A DNA stretch of 52,324 nucleotides from Acidobacteriota bacterium. Its GTDB lineage: Bacteria; Acidobacteriota; Terriglobia; Acidiferrales; UBA7541. Positions within the stretch are counted from its first letter, which is position 1; each line of letters starts with the position of its first letter. Under the pieces are notes generated by a model. That model was not told the DNA's origin, ran no database searches, and saw nothing but the letters and a program-made list of their open reading frames with translations. A program made the translations under genes and the position numbers. Below are positions 5,475 through 14,626 of this stretch, piece after piece. Location of the stretch: positions 1-52,324 of the forward strand of contig PLUM01000052.1 in the NCBI GenBank assembly GCA_003165465.1. The letters are read 5' to 3'.

Positions 5475-6878
5475 ATGGCGGCGCTTGGGTCCATTGGCTC
5501 CGCCTTGGCCCTATTGGGGCTGAAGGTGTTTTTGGCTGTTTCCACAGGCAGCCTTGGCGTGCTGTCCGAGGCGCTGCATTCGGGGCTGGATCTGATCGCG
5601 GCCATACTGACGTTGCTATCGGTGACCGTGTCCGACCGTCCGGCGGATTCCGGGCACACGTACGGCCACGGAAAATTCGAAAATTTCTCGGCCTTCGTCG
5701 AGACCGGGCTGCTGCTCGCAACGTCCGTGTACATCATCGTGGAAGCCTTCGTGCGCCTCCTGTACAAGCAGGTGCGATTGCAGCCGAGCGCGACGGCCAT
5801 GGCGATTCTGGGCCTCGCTATGTGCATCGATCTGATTCGCTCGCGCGCGCTGGCGCGCGTGGCGCGGGAATTTCCGAGCGAAGCGCTCGAGGCCGACGCG
5901 CTCCATTTTTCCACCGATGTGTGGAGCACGTTCGTCGTGATTCTGGGCATGGGCGCGGTGTGGCTGGGCCAGCACTACGGCGTAACCTGGCTGCAGAATG
6001 CCGACCCGATCGCCGCGCTCGGCGTTGCGGCCATCGTGATCTGGGTGGGTTCGCGGCTGGGAAAACGCACGCTGGACGCGCTCTTGGACGTGGCGCCCGC
6101 CGGGTTGCAGGAGCGCGTCACGCGAGAGGTTGCGGGGCTCGAAGGCGTGCTGTCCACCGAGCGCGTGCGCGTGCGGCGCGCCGGAAACAAGCACTTCGTG
6201 GACGTCACGATCAGCGTTCCGCGCTCCGCCAGCTTCGAGCAGGTGCACGCCATTTCTGACGCCGTCGAGCGCCGCGTTGGCGAGATCGTGCCCGCCGACG
6301 TGATGGTGCACATGGAGCCGAGGGCCGCCGCCGGAGAGCATTTGTTTGACGCCATACGCGCCATCGCCGCGCGCAAGGGCCTTGCCGTGCACGAAATCTC
6401 CGCCGACCAGCTCGACGGACGCCTGTTCGTCGAGATGCACCTGGAAGTGGACGAACACCTGAGCCTGCGCGAGGCGCATCGCCGCGCCACCGAACTCGAG
6501 GAGGAAATCCGCACGCTTCCCGGCGTGGCCGCGTCGTCCAATCGCTCCGACGCAAAAGTGAATATCCACATCGAGCCGCTCGGCACGCACATCGCCGCGG
6601 TCGACGGCCAGCGCGGCGAAATGACCGGCCTCGGCCGCGCCATCGAAAAGTACATCAACACGCTGCCCCGCGAATTTCATGAACTGGTCGACTGCCACGA
6701 AGTACACGTCCGCCAGGTCGAGCACAAAATTCTCGTCTCCTGCCACTGCGCCATGGATGGAACCCTGCCCATCACCCAAATCCACGATGTCACCGGCACG
6801 CTCGAAGACCGCGTGAAGGAACATTTTCCGCAGATTGCGCGAGTCACGATTCATCCCGAGCCTGTGGAAGAACGCTGA
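5475..6878 (+). CDS. Cation diffusion facilitator (CDF) metal exporter with three dimerisation-like domains
   Basis: The 467-residue inner-membrane protein exports divalent metal ions by proton antiport, as the family does. The membrane part (1-200) holds the two HxxxD metal-site motifs, HSGLD (35-39) and HFSTD (144-148), plus HTYGHGKFEN (61-70). The cytoplasmic part is about 265 residues, two to three times the usual. It reads as three ferredoxin-like ZT-dimer units (about 208-290, 295-375 and 385-465), each ending in a beta-strand such as VMVHMEP, VNIHIEP or VTIHPEP. The ATG at 5475 has no Shine-Dalgarno and cuts into what is usually the first helix. The frame is open for about ten more residues upstream (TRSPTAVKQ) with GAGGA at 5433-5437, but I see no ATG, GTG or TTG there. 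Confidence 0.9.
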   Translation: MAALGSIGSALALLGLKVFLAVSTGSLGVLSEALHSGLDLIAAILTLLSVTVSDRPADSGHTYGHGKFENFSAFVETGLLLATSVYIIVEAFVRLLYKQVRLQPSATAMAILGLAMCIDLIRSRALARVAREFPSEALEADALHFSTDVWSTFVVILGMGAVWLGQHYGVTWLQNADPIAALGVAAIVIWVGSRLGKRTLDALLDVAPAGLQERVTREVAGLEGVLSTERVRVRRAGNKHFVDVTISVPRSASFEQVHAISDAVERRVGEIVPADVMVHMEPRAAAGEHLFDAIRAIAARKGLAVHEISADQLDGRLFVEMHLEVDEHLSLREAHRRATELEEEIRTLPGVAASSNRSDAKVNIHIEPLGTHIAAVDGQRGEMTGLGRAIEKYINTLPREFHELVDCHEVHVRQVEHKILVSCHCAMDGTLPITQIHDVTGTLEDRVKEHFPQIARVTIHPEPVEER

Positions 6879-6950
6879 CCCGCGCGGCGCGCGGCCCGAT
6901 ACGCATTGCGCAACGCGTCCATCGCGGCGGGAGTCGCCCCCGGAGCGCTG

Positions 6951-6959
6951 TGCTATGAT
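6951..6959 (+). promoter_or_regulatory. Extended -10 promoter
   Basis: TGCTATGAT is an extended -10 element in the 160-bp gap after the CDF gene. No good -35 hexamer lies 17 bp upstream. Transcription would start near 6966 and read into the secreted-protein/solute-binding-protein/two-component series. Confidence 0.35.
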
Positions 6960-7039
6960 TTTCGGCAGTCATGGACATCGCGCGGAGATTTTCTTCGAAA
7001 TTTCGCAATGCCAGGCGCGGTAAACCGATCGGCACAACG

Positions 7040-8074
7040 ATGATAAGCGCTAGTCCATCCAGAGTGTCCCGCCGCGCGATCCTTTTTCTATTCGCCTTAA
7101 TCATGGGAATTCCCGGTGTCGTGCGCTCGGCGACTCTGGACGATTCGGCGAGGGAATTCGCGCGGAAAATTGCCGCCGCGCTGCCGTCCCGAGAGAATGT
7201 GGCCTGGGAAATTCACAATCTCTCGTCCCTGCCGGCGGACGAAGCCGCGCGCGTCGAGCAAACGCTCAAGGCGGAATTGCAGAATCAAAATGTTTCCGCG
7301 CCGGACGGCGGCGCGCCGATTGCCGTGGTGGTCACGCTCTCGGAAAATGTAAACAGTTACGTTTGGACCGCCGAAATCCATCGCGCGGAAAATCTGCAAA
7401 TAGCTGTCATGTCGTTTCCGCGTCCGTTGGAAAATCGGATCGTCTCCAATGCCGTGCTGACGACGCTCCACGGCGAAAAAATCTGGGAATGGCCGGAGCG
7501 CATCGTCGATGTCACGTTCGCGCTCTTGCCGAATCACGAGCAGCGGATGATCGTGCTCCTTCCCGATGGTTTGCTGATCACCAAGGCCGAGCCGGGTGCT
7601 ACGTTCAAAAAAGTGGAATTCCCCCCAGCCGCGGCAAATGTGGATCGCGAACCGGCAGGAAATCTCCGGCAGGTTGGAAATCGCGTCGAGAGCGTGTTGA
7701 ACGGACAAGAGTGCGACGTGGATTTCGATGCCGGGACATTGGTTCGATGCTACACGCCGCCTGCTCCGGAAAATGTGCCGCCCGTGGAAGCAGCGGTCTC
7801 GGAAAAACCGCCATACGGAGATCAGGCCTGGAAGTTGCCGGGTATTTGCGGCATCGGCGATGCCGTGCTTGCCTCCGGTAGGGGCGACTATACGCAGCCG
7901 GATTCGGCGCGAGTGTTTGAAAATAAAACGGCCATCAGCAACGAACTGAATTTGCCAGGTCCGGTTCTCAAGTTTTCCGAAGGGGCCGATACCCAATTCG
8001 TGACCGCCATTGTGCGCAATCTGAAAGACGGGGACTATGAAGTGTATCGGTTGTTCACTTCTTGCGGGCAGTAG
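7040..8074 (+). CDS. Secreted protein of unknown function
   Basis: I do not recognise this protein. From ATG 7040 it has 344 residues with an N-terminal signal sequence (RRAILFLFALIMGIPGVVRSA), so it is probably periplasmic. An in-frame ATG at 6971 would add 23 basic residues and lies only about five bases from the predicted transcription start. Residues about 80-200 contain strands that resemble a beta-propeller-like or lipoprotein-type fold (LHGEKIWEWPERIVDV, MIVLLPDGLLI), but no family is assigned. Two cysteine pairs occur in the C-terminal half. Its end overlaps the start of the solute-binding protein by 38 bases, so the two are cotranscribed. It may therefore serve the same sensing function. 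Confidence 0.6.
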   Translation: MISASPSRVSRRAILFLFALIMGIPGVVRSATLDDSAREFARKIAAALPSRENVAWEIHNLSSLPADEAARVEQTLKAELQNQNVSAPDGGAPIAVVVTLSENVNSYVWTAEIHRAENLQIAVMSFPRPLENRIVSNAVLTTLHGEKIWEWPERIVDVTFALLPNHEQRMIVLLPDGLLITKAEPGATFKKVEFPPAAANVDREPAGNLRQVGNRVESVLNGQECDVDFDAGTLVRCYTPPAPENVPPVEAAVSEKPPYGDQAWKLPGICGIGDAVLASGRGDYTQPDSARVFENKTAISNELNLPGPVLKFSEGADTQFVTAIVRNLKDGDYEVYRLFTSCGQ

Positions 8075-9536
8075 GGCATCCCGGTCATTTCTCCCGGCGC
8101 TGGTGGCCGGGGCTGTGGCTGGAGCCATTGCCGGAGCAATGATCGTGGCCGCAGGCGCGGCTGCTTCCACGCGGCCAAAAGTCGGCGGTACGTTGCGCGT
8201 GCAGATGAGCGCGCGCGTTGCCATAATCGATCCACGCCAATGGCCGTCGTCTCCTGCGCAAGCGGCTGCAGCCGAGCGCGTGGACTCGCTCGTGTTCGAC
8301 CGTCTCGTCCGTCTGGATGAGCGCGGCACTCCCCGGCCGGCGCTCGCAATTTCCTGGCAGCACGTCGCGCAATCCGGCGAGTGGCAATTCCGTTTGCGCG
8401 ACGGAGTGAAATTCAGCGACCGGTCGCCACTCACGCCCACGGTCGCGGCGCTTGCGCTTCAGCAATTGCTTGGCAATGCGTTCGATGTGAGCGCAACGTC
8501 CGATTCCGTCGTGATTCGGGCGGATCGTCCGCTGCCCGACTTTCCTGCAACGCTTGCCCGAGGGCGTTATTTTATTTTCCACGTGGCGGATGACGGCTCG
8601 CTGGCGGGTACCGGACCATTTCGCGTTGCGGTATGGCCAGCTGGCGGCTCATCCGCGAAGCTTACGCTCGTGGCCAATGAATCCTGCTGGGCCGGGCGCC
8701 CGTTCGTGGACAAGGTGGAACTCACGATGGGGGCCGATCCGCAATTGCAGGCGAGCGCCATCGCTTTCGGTCAAGCCGACGTGGTCGAGTTGCCCGCATC
8801 GCAAGTGCGCCGCGAAGCGCAGCGAGGGCTGCGCACGGTTTCCAGCAATCCCATGGATTTGTTCGCGCTGCAATTCGACATGACGCGTCCCGGCGTTCAG
8901 GACGCGCACGTGCGGCAGGCGATGTCGCTGGCCATCGATCGCGCGTCCATAGCGGATGTAATCCTGCAGCGGCAGGGCGTGCCCGCCGAGAGTGTGTTGC
9001 CAAACTGGATTTCCGGTTACGCGCATTTGTTTCCCGCCTCTCTGGATCTGCCTCGCGCAAAGGAACTCCTCGCGGCAACCGGACGCGAAGTTTCTCGCTC
9101 CGCTCCACTCGTACTGGTCTATGATTCCGACGATGCGGAAGCTCGCGCCGTTGCCGAGCGCGTGGCCGTAAATCTGCTCGATGTGGGAATCACGGTGCAA
9201 GTGACGGGTCAAAATTCAGATGGAAAGACGAAGCCTCCGGCGGCGGACATGCGGCTCGCGCGCCATCGCGTCGCTTCGCCCGATCCCGCGGTGGCTTTGA
9301 CCGAGCTGTTGGATGCGTTGGGAGAAACCGCGATCGATCTGGAAACGCCGGAACGAATGATTGCCGCTGAGCGCGCGACGGTTGTCGCGTTTCGCGCGAT
9401 CCCTCTCGTTTACCTTTCCGAAAGTAATGCGCTCAGTCCGCGAGTGCGCGATTGGATGGCGCCCGTCTGGGGGGGATGGAGGCTGGAAGATATCTGGCTT
9501 GGGCCGCCATCGCCGGCGGGAGGGAACGCGCCATGA
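8037..9536 (+). CDS. Family-5 ABC solute-binding protein
   Basis: The 499-residue exported protein has a long hydrophobic alanine/glycine-rich leader (about 20-45), then VGGTLRVQM, the usual first strand of SBP_bac_5 proteins, which bind peptides, nickel chelates or opines. Further family features are WQFRLRDGVKFSDRSPLT (about 115-132), GTGPFRV, and VRQAMSLAIDRASI (about 296-309). ATG 8037 follows GGGGA; GTG at 8103 is an alternative that shortens the leader. No permease or ATPase of an ABC importer is nearby. Its stop overlaps the start of a sensor kinase by the four bases ATGA. This placement suggests that the protein delivers a ligand signal to the kinase instead of feeding a transporter. 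Confidence 0.8.
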   Translation: MKCIGCSLLAGSRASRSFLPALVAGAVAGAIAGAMIVAAGAAASTRPKVGGTLRVQMSARVAIIDPRQWPSSPAQAAAAERVDSLVFDRLVRLDERGTPRPALAISWQHVAQSGEWQFRLRDGVKFSDRSPLTPTVAALALQQLLGNAFDVSATSDSVVIRADRPLPDFPATLARGRYFIFHVADDGSLAGTGPFRVAVWPAGGSSAKLTLVANESCWAGRPFVDKVELTMGADPQLQASAIAFGQADVVELPASQVRREAQRGLRTVSSNPMDLFALQFDMTRPGVQDAHVRQAMSLAIDRASIADVILQRQGVPAESVLPNWISGYAHLFPASLDLPRAKELLAATGREVSRSAPLVLVYDSDDAEARAVAERVAVNLLDVGITVQVTGQNSDGKTKPPAADMRLARHRVASPDPAVALTELLDALGETAIDLETPERMIAAERATVVAFRAIPLVYLSESNALSPRVRDWMAPVWGGWRLEDIWLGPPSPAGGNAP

Positions 9537-11386
9537 GCTTCCGCACCAAACTACTCGCGTTCTTTGTGGTGACGATCGTCGCGGCCGTGACCCTGGTGAC
9601 GTGGAGCGTGTCGGTCTACACGCGCCGGGCGTTCGAGGAATTCGATCGCCAGCGGACCGATGCGCTGGTCGAGCAGTTTCGCCGCGAGTATGCGCAGCGC
9701 GGAGAGGAAATCGCGCATCGCGTGCAAAACATTGCCGATGACGAGGCCACCTTGCGGATGGCCATGGACCTCAACCGCCCGCAGGCCGACTCCTCCCAGT
9801 ACTACAACGACGCGCGCGGCATCGCCCAAACGCAGCAACTGGATTTTCTCGACATCGTGGCGGATGACGGCACGCTGATCTCCTCCTACGAGTGGCCCGC
9901 GCGCTTCGGTTATAAAAACGATTGGGTGGGCAAGGAGCCGGATTGGAATTCGAAGGGCGCGTTTCTCCGCCGCGTGGACGGGCCCGACAGTGTGGATTTG
10001 GGCATGCTCGCGGTTCGTACGGTGGGGATCGGAAGCAAACGTCTCTTTCTGATCGGCGGGCTGCGCCTCGATCAAAATTTTCTCGCGACGCTCGTGCTTT
10101 CCGAGGGAATGCGCGCGCTGCTCTACAGAAATCTGGAGCAGGGATTTGTTCCCACCGAACTGACTGACCCGCGCGGCCAGGTGAGCCAGCCCGCGCTGTT
10201 TTCTCCCATGATCGCCGAAGTGCAGAGAACCGGCCATGAATTCCAGACGACGGTCGTATCGGGCGCGCCTCCCGCCACGAATTCGGAAACGTTCCATGCC
10301 ATTCCGCTCCTCGGCCGCGACGGCGATTTGCTCAGCGTTCTCCTCGTGGGCAGTTCGCGGCAGGGGATGGTCCAGATGCTCTACTTCATTCGCAAGCTGG
10401 CCGAAAGCATTGGCGGCGGAGTCATTGTGCTCGGCCTGATTCTCGGCTGGTGGTTTTCGGCGCGCGTCACTCGCCCGATCGAGAAGCTTGCCTCCGGCGC
10501 GCGTGAAGTCGCCTCGGGAAATTGGAATGCGCGCGTGAACGTGCGCTCGCGCGACGAAGTCGGCCAGTTGGCGAATGCGTTCAACGAAATGACGCGCCAG
10601 CTTGCCGAGCAGCGCGAGCGCCTGGTGCAGACCGAGCGCGTGGCGGCATGGCGCGAATTGGCGCGCAGGCTCGCGCACGAATTGAAGAATCCCCTGTTTC
10701 CACTGCAACTGACCGTCGAAAATCTGCAGCGCGCCCGAAGCCAGTCCTCCGAGCAATTCGACGAAGTGTTTGCGGAATCCACGGAAACGCTGCGCGCGGA
10801 ACTTGAAAACCTGAAAGCGATTGTCGGACGCTTCAGCGATTTCGCCAAGATGCCGCATCCGGAATTCGAGCCTGTGGACGTGAACGAATTAGTGCGCAGC
10901 GCCGTTCGATTATTCGAGCCGCAGTTTTCCGCCGTCGGGCGTCCGCCGATCGCGCCGGAGTTGTACCTGGACGAAAACCTTCCGCGCCCGCAGGCCGATC
11001 CGGTCCTGCTGCGCCGCGCGATCGAAAACCTTGTTCTCAATTCCATGGATGCCATGCCGGCGGGCGGCACGCTGACCGTGCGCACGGCGATGCACGCGGG
11101 CACCGTGCGGCTGGAAGTCACGGACACCGGCGAGGGCCTGACGCCCGAGGAATGCGCGCGCCTGTTCACTCCGTACTACACGACCAAGCGGCACGGCACG
11201 GGCCTGGGGCTGGCGATCGTGCAGTCCGTGGTCAGCGATCACCACGGAAAAATTGAAGTGGAATCCGCGCCGGGCGCGGGCGCGACGTTTCGCATCGATC
11301 TGCCCGTCGAGCAAACGATTTCCCTGCAAGGAACGAAATCCTCCGGGGATGGGCCGGAGAATTTTCTGGCGATCGGCGCGGACTGA
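9533..11386 (+). CDS. NtrY-like membrane sensor histidine kinase
   Basis: The 617-residue protein starts at ATG 9533, coupled by ATGA to the solute-binding protein. The first transmembrane helix is about 6-28 and a periplasmic sensor region about 30-290 follows. The second helix is about 293-311, HAMP about 312-364, and the phosphoacceptor motif ARRLAHELKNPLFPLQL has H382. The ATP-binding domain follows, with the N-box around NLVLNSMDAM, DTGEGL and TGLGLAIV. The sequence AWRELARRLAHELKNP is characteristic of NtrY-type kinases. The partner is the sigma-54 response regulator 16 bases downstream. An adjoining binding protein suggests ligand-dependent control, which is inference. Confidence 0.9.
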   Translation: MSFRTKLLAFFVVTIVAAVTLVTWSVSVYTRRAFEEFDRQRTDALVEQFRREYAQRGEEIAHRVQNIADDEATLRMAMDLNRPQADSSQYYNDARGIAQTQQLDFLDIVADDGTLISSYEWPARFGYKNDWVGKEPDWNSKGAFLRRVDGPDSVDLGMLAVRTVGIGSKRLFLIGGLRLDQNFLATLVLSEGMRALLYRNLEQGFVPTELTDPRGQVSQPALFSPMIAEVQRTGHEFQTTVVSGAPPATNSETFHAIPLLGRDGDLLSVLLVGSSRQGMVQMLYFIRKLAESIGGGVIVLGLILGWWFSARVTRPIEKLASGAREVASGNWNARVNVRSRDEVGQLANAFNEMTRQLAEQRERLVQTERVAAWRELARRLAHELKNPLFPLQLTVENLQRARSQSSEQFDEVFAESTETLRAELENLKAIVGRFSDFAKMPHPEFEPVDVNELVRSAVRLFEPQFSAVGRPPIAPELYLDENLPRPQADPVLLRRAIENLVLNSMDAMPAGGTLTVRTAMHAGTVRLEVTDTGEGLTPEECARLFTPYYTTKRHGTGLGLAIVQSVVSDHHGKIEVESAPGAGATFRIDLPVEQTISLQGTKSSGDGPENFLAIGAD

Positions 11387-11401
11387 TCCGGTGAAAAATA
11401 C

Positions 11402-12781
11402 ATGACCTCCCCGAAGCCGCATCTTCTGCTCATCGACGACGATCCGAACACGCTCGCTTCGCTGTCCCGCGCATTTCGACTCGCGGGTTACGAAGCCACC
11501 GTTTGCGACAGCGCCGTGCGCGCCCTCGATCTGATTCGCGTGGAGCGCTTCGACCTGATTTTTTCGGACGTGGTGATGCCCGGGAAGGACGGCATTTCGC
11601 TGCTCGAGGATTTGAAGGCCGCCGGAGTGACGACGCCGGTGGTGATGATCTCAGGGCAGGCGAATGTCGAAACAGCAGTGCGTGCCACGCGCCTCGGCGC
11701 GGTGGATTTTCTCGAAAAGCCGCTATCGACCGAAAAACTTCTGGTCACAATCGAGAACGTCCTGCGGTTGCGCCATCTCGAAAACGAAAATCGCGATTTG
11801 CACCGCCGACTTGGCCGGCATGAGATCGTGTGGTCCGGCCCGGCCATGGAGCGGCTGATGGCGCAGGTCGAGCGCGTTGCGGCCAGCGAATCGCGCGTGG
11901 CCATCCAGGGCGAGACGGGCACGGGCAAGGAACTGATCGCGCGGTCGATCCACCAGAAAAGCGCGCGCCATGCCGGGCCGTTCGTTACGCTCAATTGCGC
12001 CGCCGTACCCGCCGAACTGATCGAGTCGGAACTGTTCGGGCACGAGAAAGGTTCGTTCACGGGCGCGGCCACCCGCCACGTCGGAAAATTCGAGCAGGCT
12101 TCCGGGGGCACGCTGTTTTTGGATGAAATTGGCGACATGCCGCTTGCGATGCAATCCAAGCTGCTGCGCGTGTTGGAGGAAGGGGAAATCGAGCGCGTCG
12201 GCGGAGACAAGCCGATTCCGGTGGACGCGCGCGTGGTGGTCGCCACGCACCGCGATCTCGAGGAAATGGTTCGCCAGGGAACGTTTCGCGCCGATCTGTT
12301 TCACCGCGTCCATGTGTTTCCGATTACCCTGCCGCCCTTGCGCGAGCGCCCCGAGGAAATTCCCGCGCTCGCCGAATATTTTGCGGCGCAGGTGGCGTTG
12401 CAAAACGGCTGGCGAACCAGGCATTTTTCGCCGGAAGCGGCGGAAATGTTGCAGCGCTACGCCTGGCCCGGCAATGTGCGCGAATTGCGCAACGTAGTCG
12501 AGCGCGTGCTGCTGCTTTCCAGCGCGGAAATCATTGGAGTCGGGGATGTGAGTCTCGCGCTCCCGGCCACGCGCGGCGCGGAACCAGCGCCCGCGGCGGG
12601 CAGCGGCCCTCTCGCCCAACGACTCGAATCGTTCGAGCGGGAAGTGCTTCTCGCCGAGTTGCGCCGCAATCATCACCACATGACCAACACGGCCCGCGCA
12701 CTGGGCCTCGAGCGCAGCCATCTCTACAAAAAATGCCAGCAACTCGGGATCGACCTTCGCTCCGAACGCAAGACGGACTGA
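11402..12781 (+). CDS. NtrC/NtrX-family sigma-54 response regulator
   Basis: The 459-residue activator has a receiver domain with acidic pocket D12-D14, phosphoacceptor D56 (SDVVMP) and K103. An AAA+ domain follows with Walker A GETGTGKE (167-174) and Walker B LFLDEIGD (235-242). A C-terminal helix-turn-helix (TARALGLERSHLYKKCQQLGI) ends the protein. The sigma-54-contacting loop reads GSFTGA (214-219) instead of the usual GAFTGA. Alanine to serine substitutions are known in this loop and may weaken or change contact. It is cotranscribed with the upstream kinase. The targets are unknown. A hairpin terminator follows the gene. Confidence 0.92.
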   Translation: MTSPKPHLLLIDDDPNTLASLSRAFRLAGYEATVCDSAVRALDLIRVERFDLIFSDVVMPGKDGISLLEDLKAAGVTTPVVMISGQANVETAVRATRLGAVDFLEKPLSTEKLLVTIENVLRLRHLENENRDLHRRLGRHEIVWSGPAMERLMAQVERVAASESRVAIQGETGTGKELIARSIHQKSARHAGPFVTLNCAAVPAELIESELFGHEKGSFTGAATRHVGKFEQASGGTLFLDEIGDMPLAMQSKLLRVLEEGEIERVGGDKPIPVDARVVVATHRDLEEMVRQGTFRADLFHRVHVFPITLPPLRERPEEIPALAEYFAAQVALQNGWRTRHFSPEAAEMLQRYAWPGNVRELRNVVERVLLLSSAEIIGVGDVSLALPATRGAEPAPAAGSGPLAQRLESFEREVLLAELRRNHHHMTNTARALGLERSHLYKKCQQLGIDLRSERKTD

Positions 12782-12825
12782 TCCGCGCATCTCACAAAGC
12801 AATCATTTCAACGGGGGTTTCCGTG

Positions 12826-12851
12826 GAACAGGCTTCAGCCTGTTTTCTTTT
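12826..12851 (+). terminator. Intrinsic terminator after the response regulator
   Basis: The stem AACAGGC/GCCTGTT (12827-12844) with loop TTCA is followed directly by a T-rich run (TTTTCTTTTGATTT). The same palindrome core recurs at 22285-22365, so this may be a dispersed palindrome that serves as a terminator. Confidence 0.6.
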
Positions 12852-12918
12852 GATTTGCGGACAATCGCAAAATCACGCAGGCGAAAGATCCTGTGTGGCA
12901 ACTGGCAAATTTTTGCAG

Positions 12919-12938
12919 GGCACGCCTTCAGCCGTGCC
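12919..12938. repeat. Short dispersed palindrome
   Basis: GGCACGCCTTCAGCCGTGCC is an imperfect palindrome around CTTCAG. Another, GCGGCTTTAGCCGC, follows at about 12959-12972. Both lie in the 269-bp gap between convergent genes, which otherwise holds nothing I can name. Confidence 0.5.
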
Positions 12939-13050
12939 GTAAAGTGAGCGCAATCAATGCGGCTTTAGCCGCTGGCTCTTTCGTGATCGAGTTGTCACAC
13001 AGACTCGGAAGCCTGTGCCACGTGCTGTCAAAATTGTCCACGGGAAATGT

Positions 13051-14259
13051 CTACGGGAAAACGGACTCCACAACGGGATTGGCTGGGTGCATGGTCCACA
13101 ATCCCGCCGCTCCTTCCCGCAACGCGTCGAGAAGCATCGCGGCCATTTCGTCGTGGAGCATGGGATCGGAAAGTTGCGCCATCACCCGGTCGAAGCCGCC
13201 GCCAAGTTCGAGGGCCGAGATCATCGCATGGAGCGCGTAGCGGTCGCGCGAATCGACCACGTTTTGCAGAATGTCCACCGTTTCGTGTTCGAATCTGGCG
13301 AGGATCGTCGCCGCACTCATTCGAATCAGTCTGTTTGTATCGCGAAGCGCCTCAAGCAGGATCGGGATCGCGCGTGGATGGCGAATGTGATTGAGCGCCA
13401 AGACCGCGCGCAGCCGCACGAACCAGACATCGTCGCGCACCAGGTTTGCGAGCGCTGGAATCGCCAGCGCAAGCGGAGCGACGGCCAGAGCCTTGGCGGC
13501 GCAAGCACGAACCTGCGGCCGCGGATCGTTCGAGAGAAAAATCATTTCATCGGCCATTCCCGCCGTGGCCTGTTCGCTGGCCGCACGCGCCAGAATCTCG
13601 CGCAATTCTCCCTGTGAGCGGCGCAGATGCGGCAGCAACGCTTCCGGGCGGTCCATGCAGCAATGCACCAGAGCGTTGGTGACGGGACCTGCGGGCGTCT
13701 TGAGCTTGCCGGCCATATGCATTTCGACGATTGGTTCAGCCGCTTCCGCGAGGCGCGTGCAACCGAGCGCCTGCACCGCGGTCATGCGCGTGTCGAAGCA
13801 CCAGTCGCCCAGCGTTTCCGCGAGTGGCGCAATCGCCTCGGGCACGCGCATTGCGCCCAGCGCCAGCATCGCGCGGCGCTTCGTCCATCCGTGTCCGCTG
13901 CGCATGATTTCGATGCAGCGCGCGATGAGGCCGCTTGCGCGCAGGAACTCCTGCAGCACGGCGCGATCCTTGTTGGCCGCCGCGCCAATTTCCTGAATCA
14001 CGATCGACTGCAGGATTTCGCACTGCACGGGATCGTTTCGCCACGCCCCCGCGGGGATTTCTCCCCTCACGATTTCGCGCCATTCTTCATGAATCTTGAG
14101 CGACAGCGAGTCAAATCGGCGCGCGCAAAAATGTTGCCACGCGCGGCGCGCCACGAGGAATAAAAACAGAAATGCAAATGCGGTCGAGATGGCCGCAAGA
14201 ATAACGGCGGCTAGAAGTGCCGTATTCATCCGCGCAAACGTATGAAACATCAAATCCAT
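13051..14259 (-). CDS. Membrane-anchored HEAT-repeat protein
   Basis: The 402-residue protein has one N-terminal hydrophobic helix (about 14-37) and then an alpha-helical solenoid. Units resembling HEAT or PBS-lyase repeats are visible as TKRRAMLALGAMRVPEAIAPL (about 126-146), DTRMTAVQALGCTRLAEAAEPI, PQVRACAAKALAVAPLALAIP and FVRLRAVLALNHIRHPRAIPI (about 281-301), each about 31-38 residues. Such solenoids bind other proteins. No catalytic motif is seen. A run of GGGGG six bases before ATG 14259 supports this start. The gene stands alone between two gaps, so its partner is unknown. Confidence 0.75.
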   Translation of the reverse strand: MDLMFHTFARMNTALLAAVILAAISTAFAFLFLFLVARRAWQHFCARRFDSLSLKIHEEWREIVRGEIPAGAWRNDPVQCEILQSIVIQEIGAAANKDRAVLQEFLRASGLIARCIEIMRSGHGWTKRRAMLALGAMRVPEAIAPLAETLGDWCFDTRMTAVQALGCTRLAEAAEPIVEMHMAGKLKTPAGPVTNALVHCCMDRPEALLPHLRRSQGELREILARAASEQATAGMADEMIFLSNDPRPQVRACAAKALAVAPLALAIPALANLVRDDVWFVRLRAVLALNHIRHPRAIPILLEALRDTNRLIRMSAATILARFEHETVDILQNVVDSRDRYALHAMISALELGGGFDRVMAQLSDPMLHDEMAAMLLDALREGAAGLWTMHPANPVVESVFP

Positions 14260-14626
14260 TTATTGCCCCCGAATGGTTCCTCGTGCGGAGAGGAAAACAT
14301 CTCCATCGCATTCACGGCTTACGGAATTCATTTGGAATATCGTTCGCCAGGCGTATCAGGTTTAGAGGAAAGAACATGTTTTGCATGCCACGCCCTACCT
14401 GCCAGCTGCATATGGAGCACGAATTGCGCCAACCCGATTGCATGTGGATTATTTTCTTGTAATGGCTAAATCGAGAAGCGGCTGTCATTTAGCGGCAAAC
14501 GGATTTGCGGAAGGGAGCGCGGCACTCGATGCGATGTTCCAGAGTGAAACGAGTGTTTCAGAAGTCGTCCACGCGGGGATATTTTTGCGATTCTTTGATT
14601 GCTTAACTTTGATTACCTGACAAGGT
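14260..14626. other. Intergenic region with no gene seen
   Basis: This 367-bp stretch lies upstream of the HEAT-repeat gene and downstream of the VirB10-like gene, both on the minus strand. Short open frames occur on the plus strand but show no family features or ribosome binding sites. I see no clear hairpin terminator or promoter beyond chance matches. Confidence 0.5.

Noticed and set aside
5616..6854. Long open frame antisense to the CDF gene
   Set aside because: It is a histidine- and arginine-rich shadow of a GC-rich gene with no domain pattern. Similar antisense frames at 7097-8440 and 11723-12802 were dismissed for the same reason.
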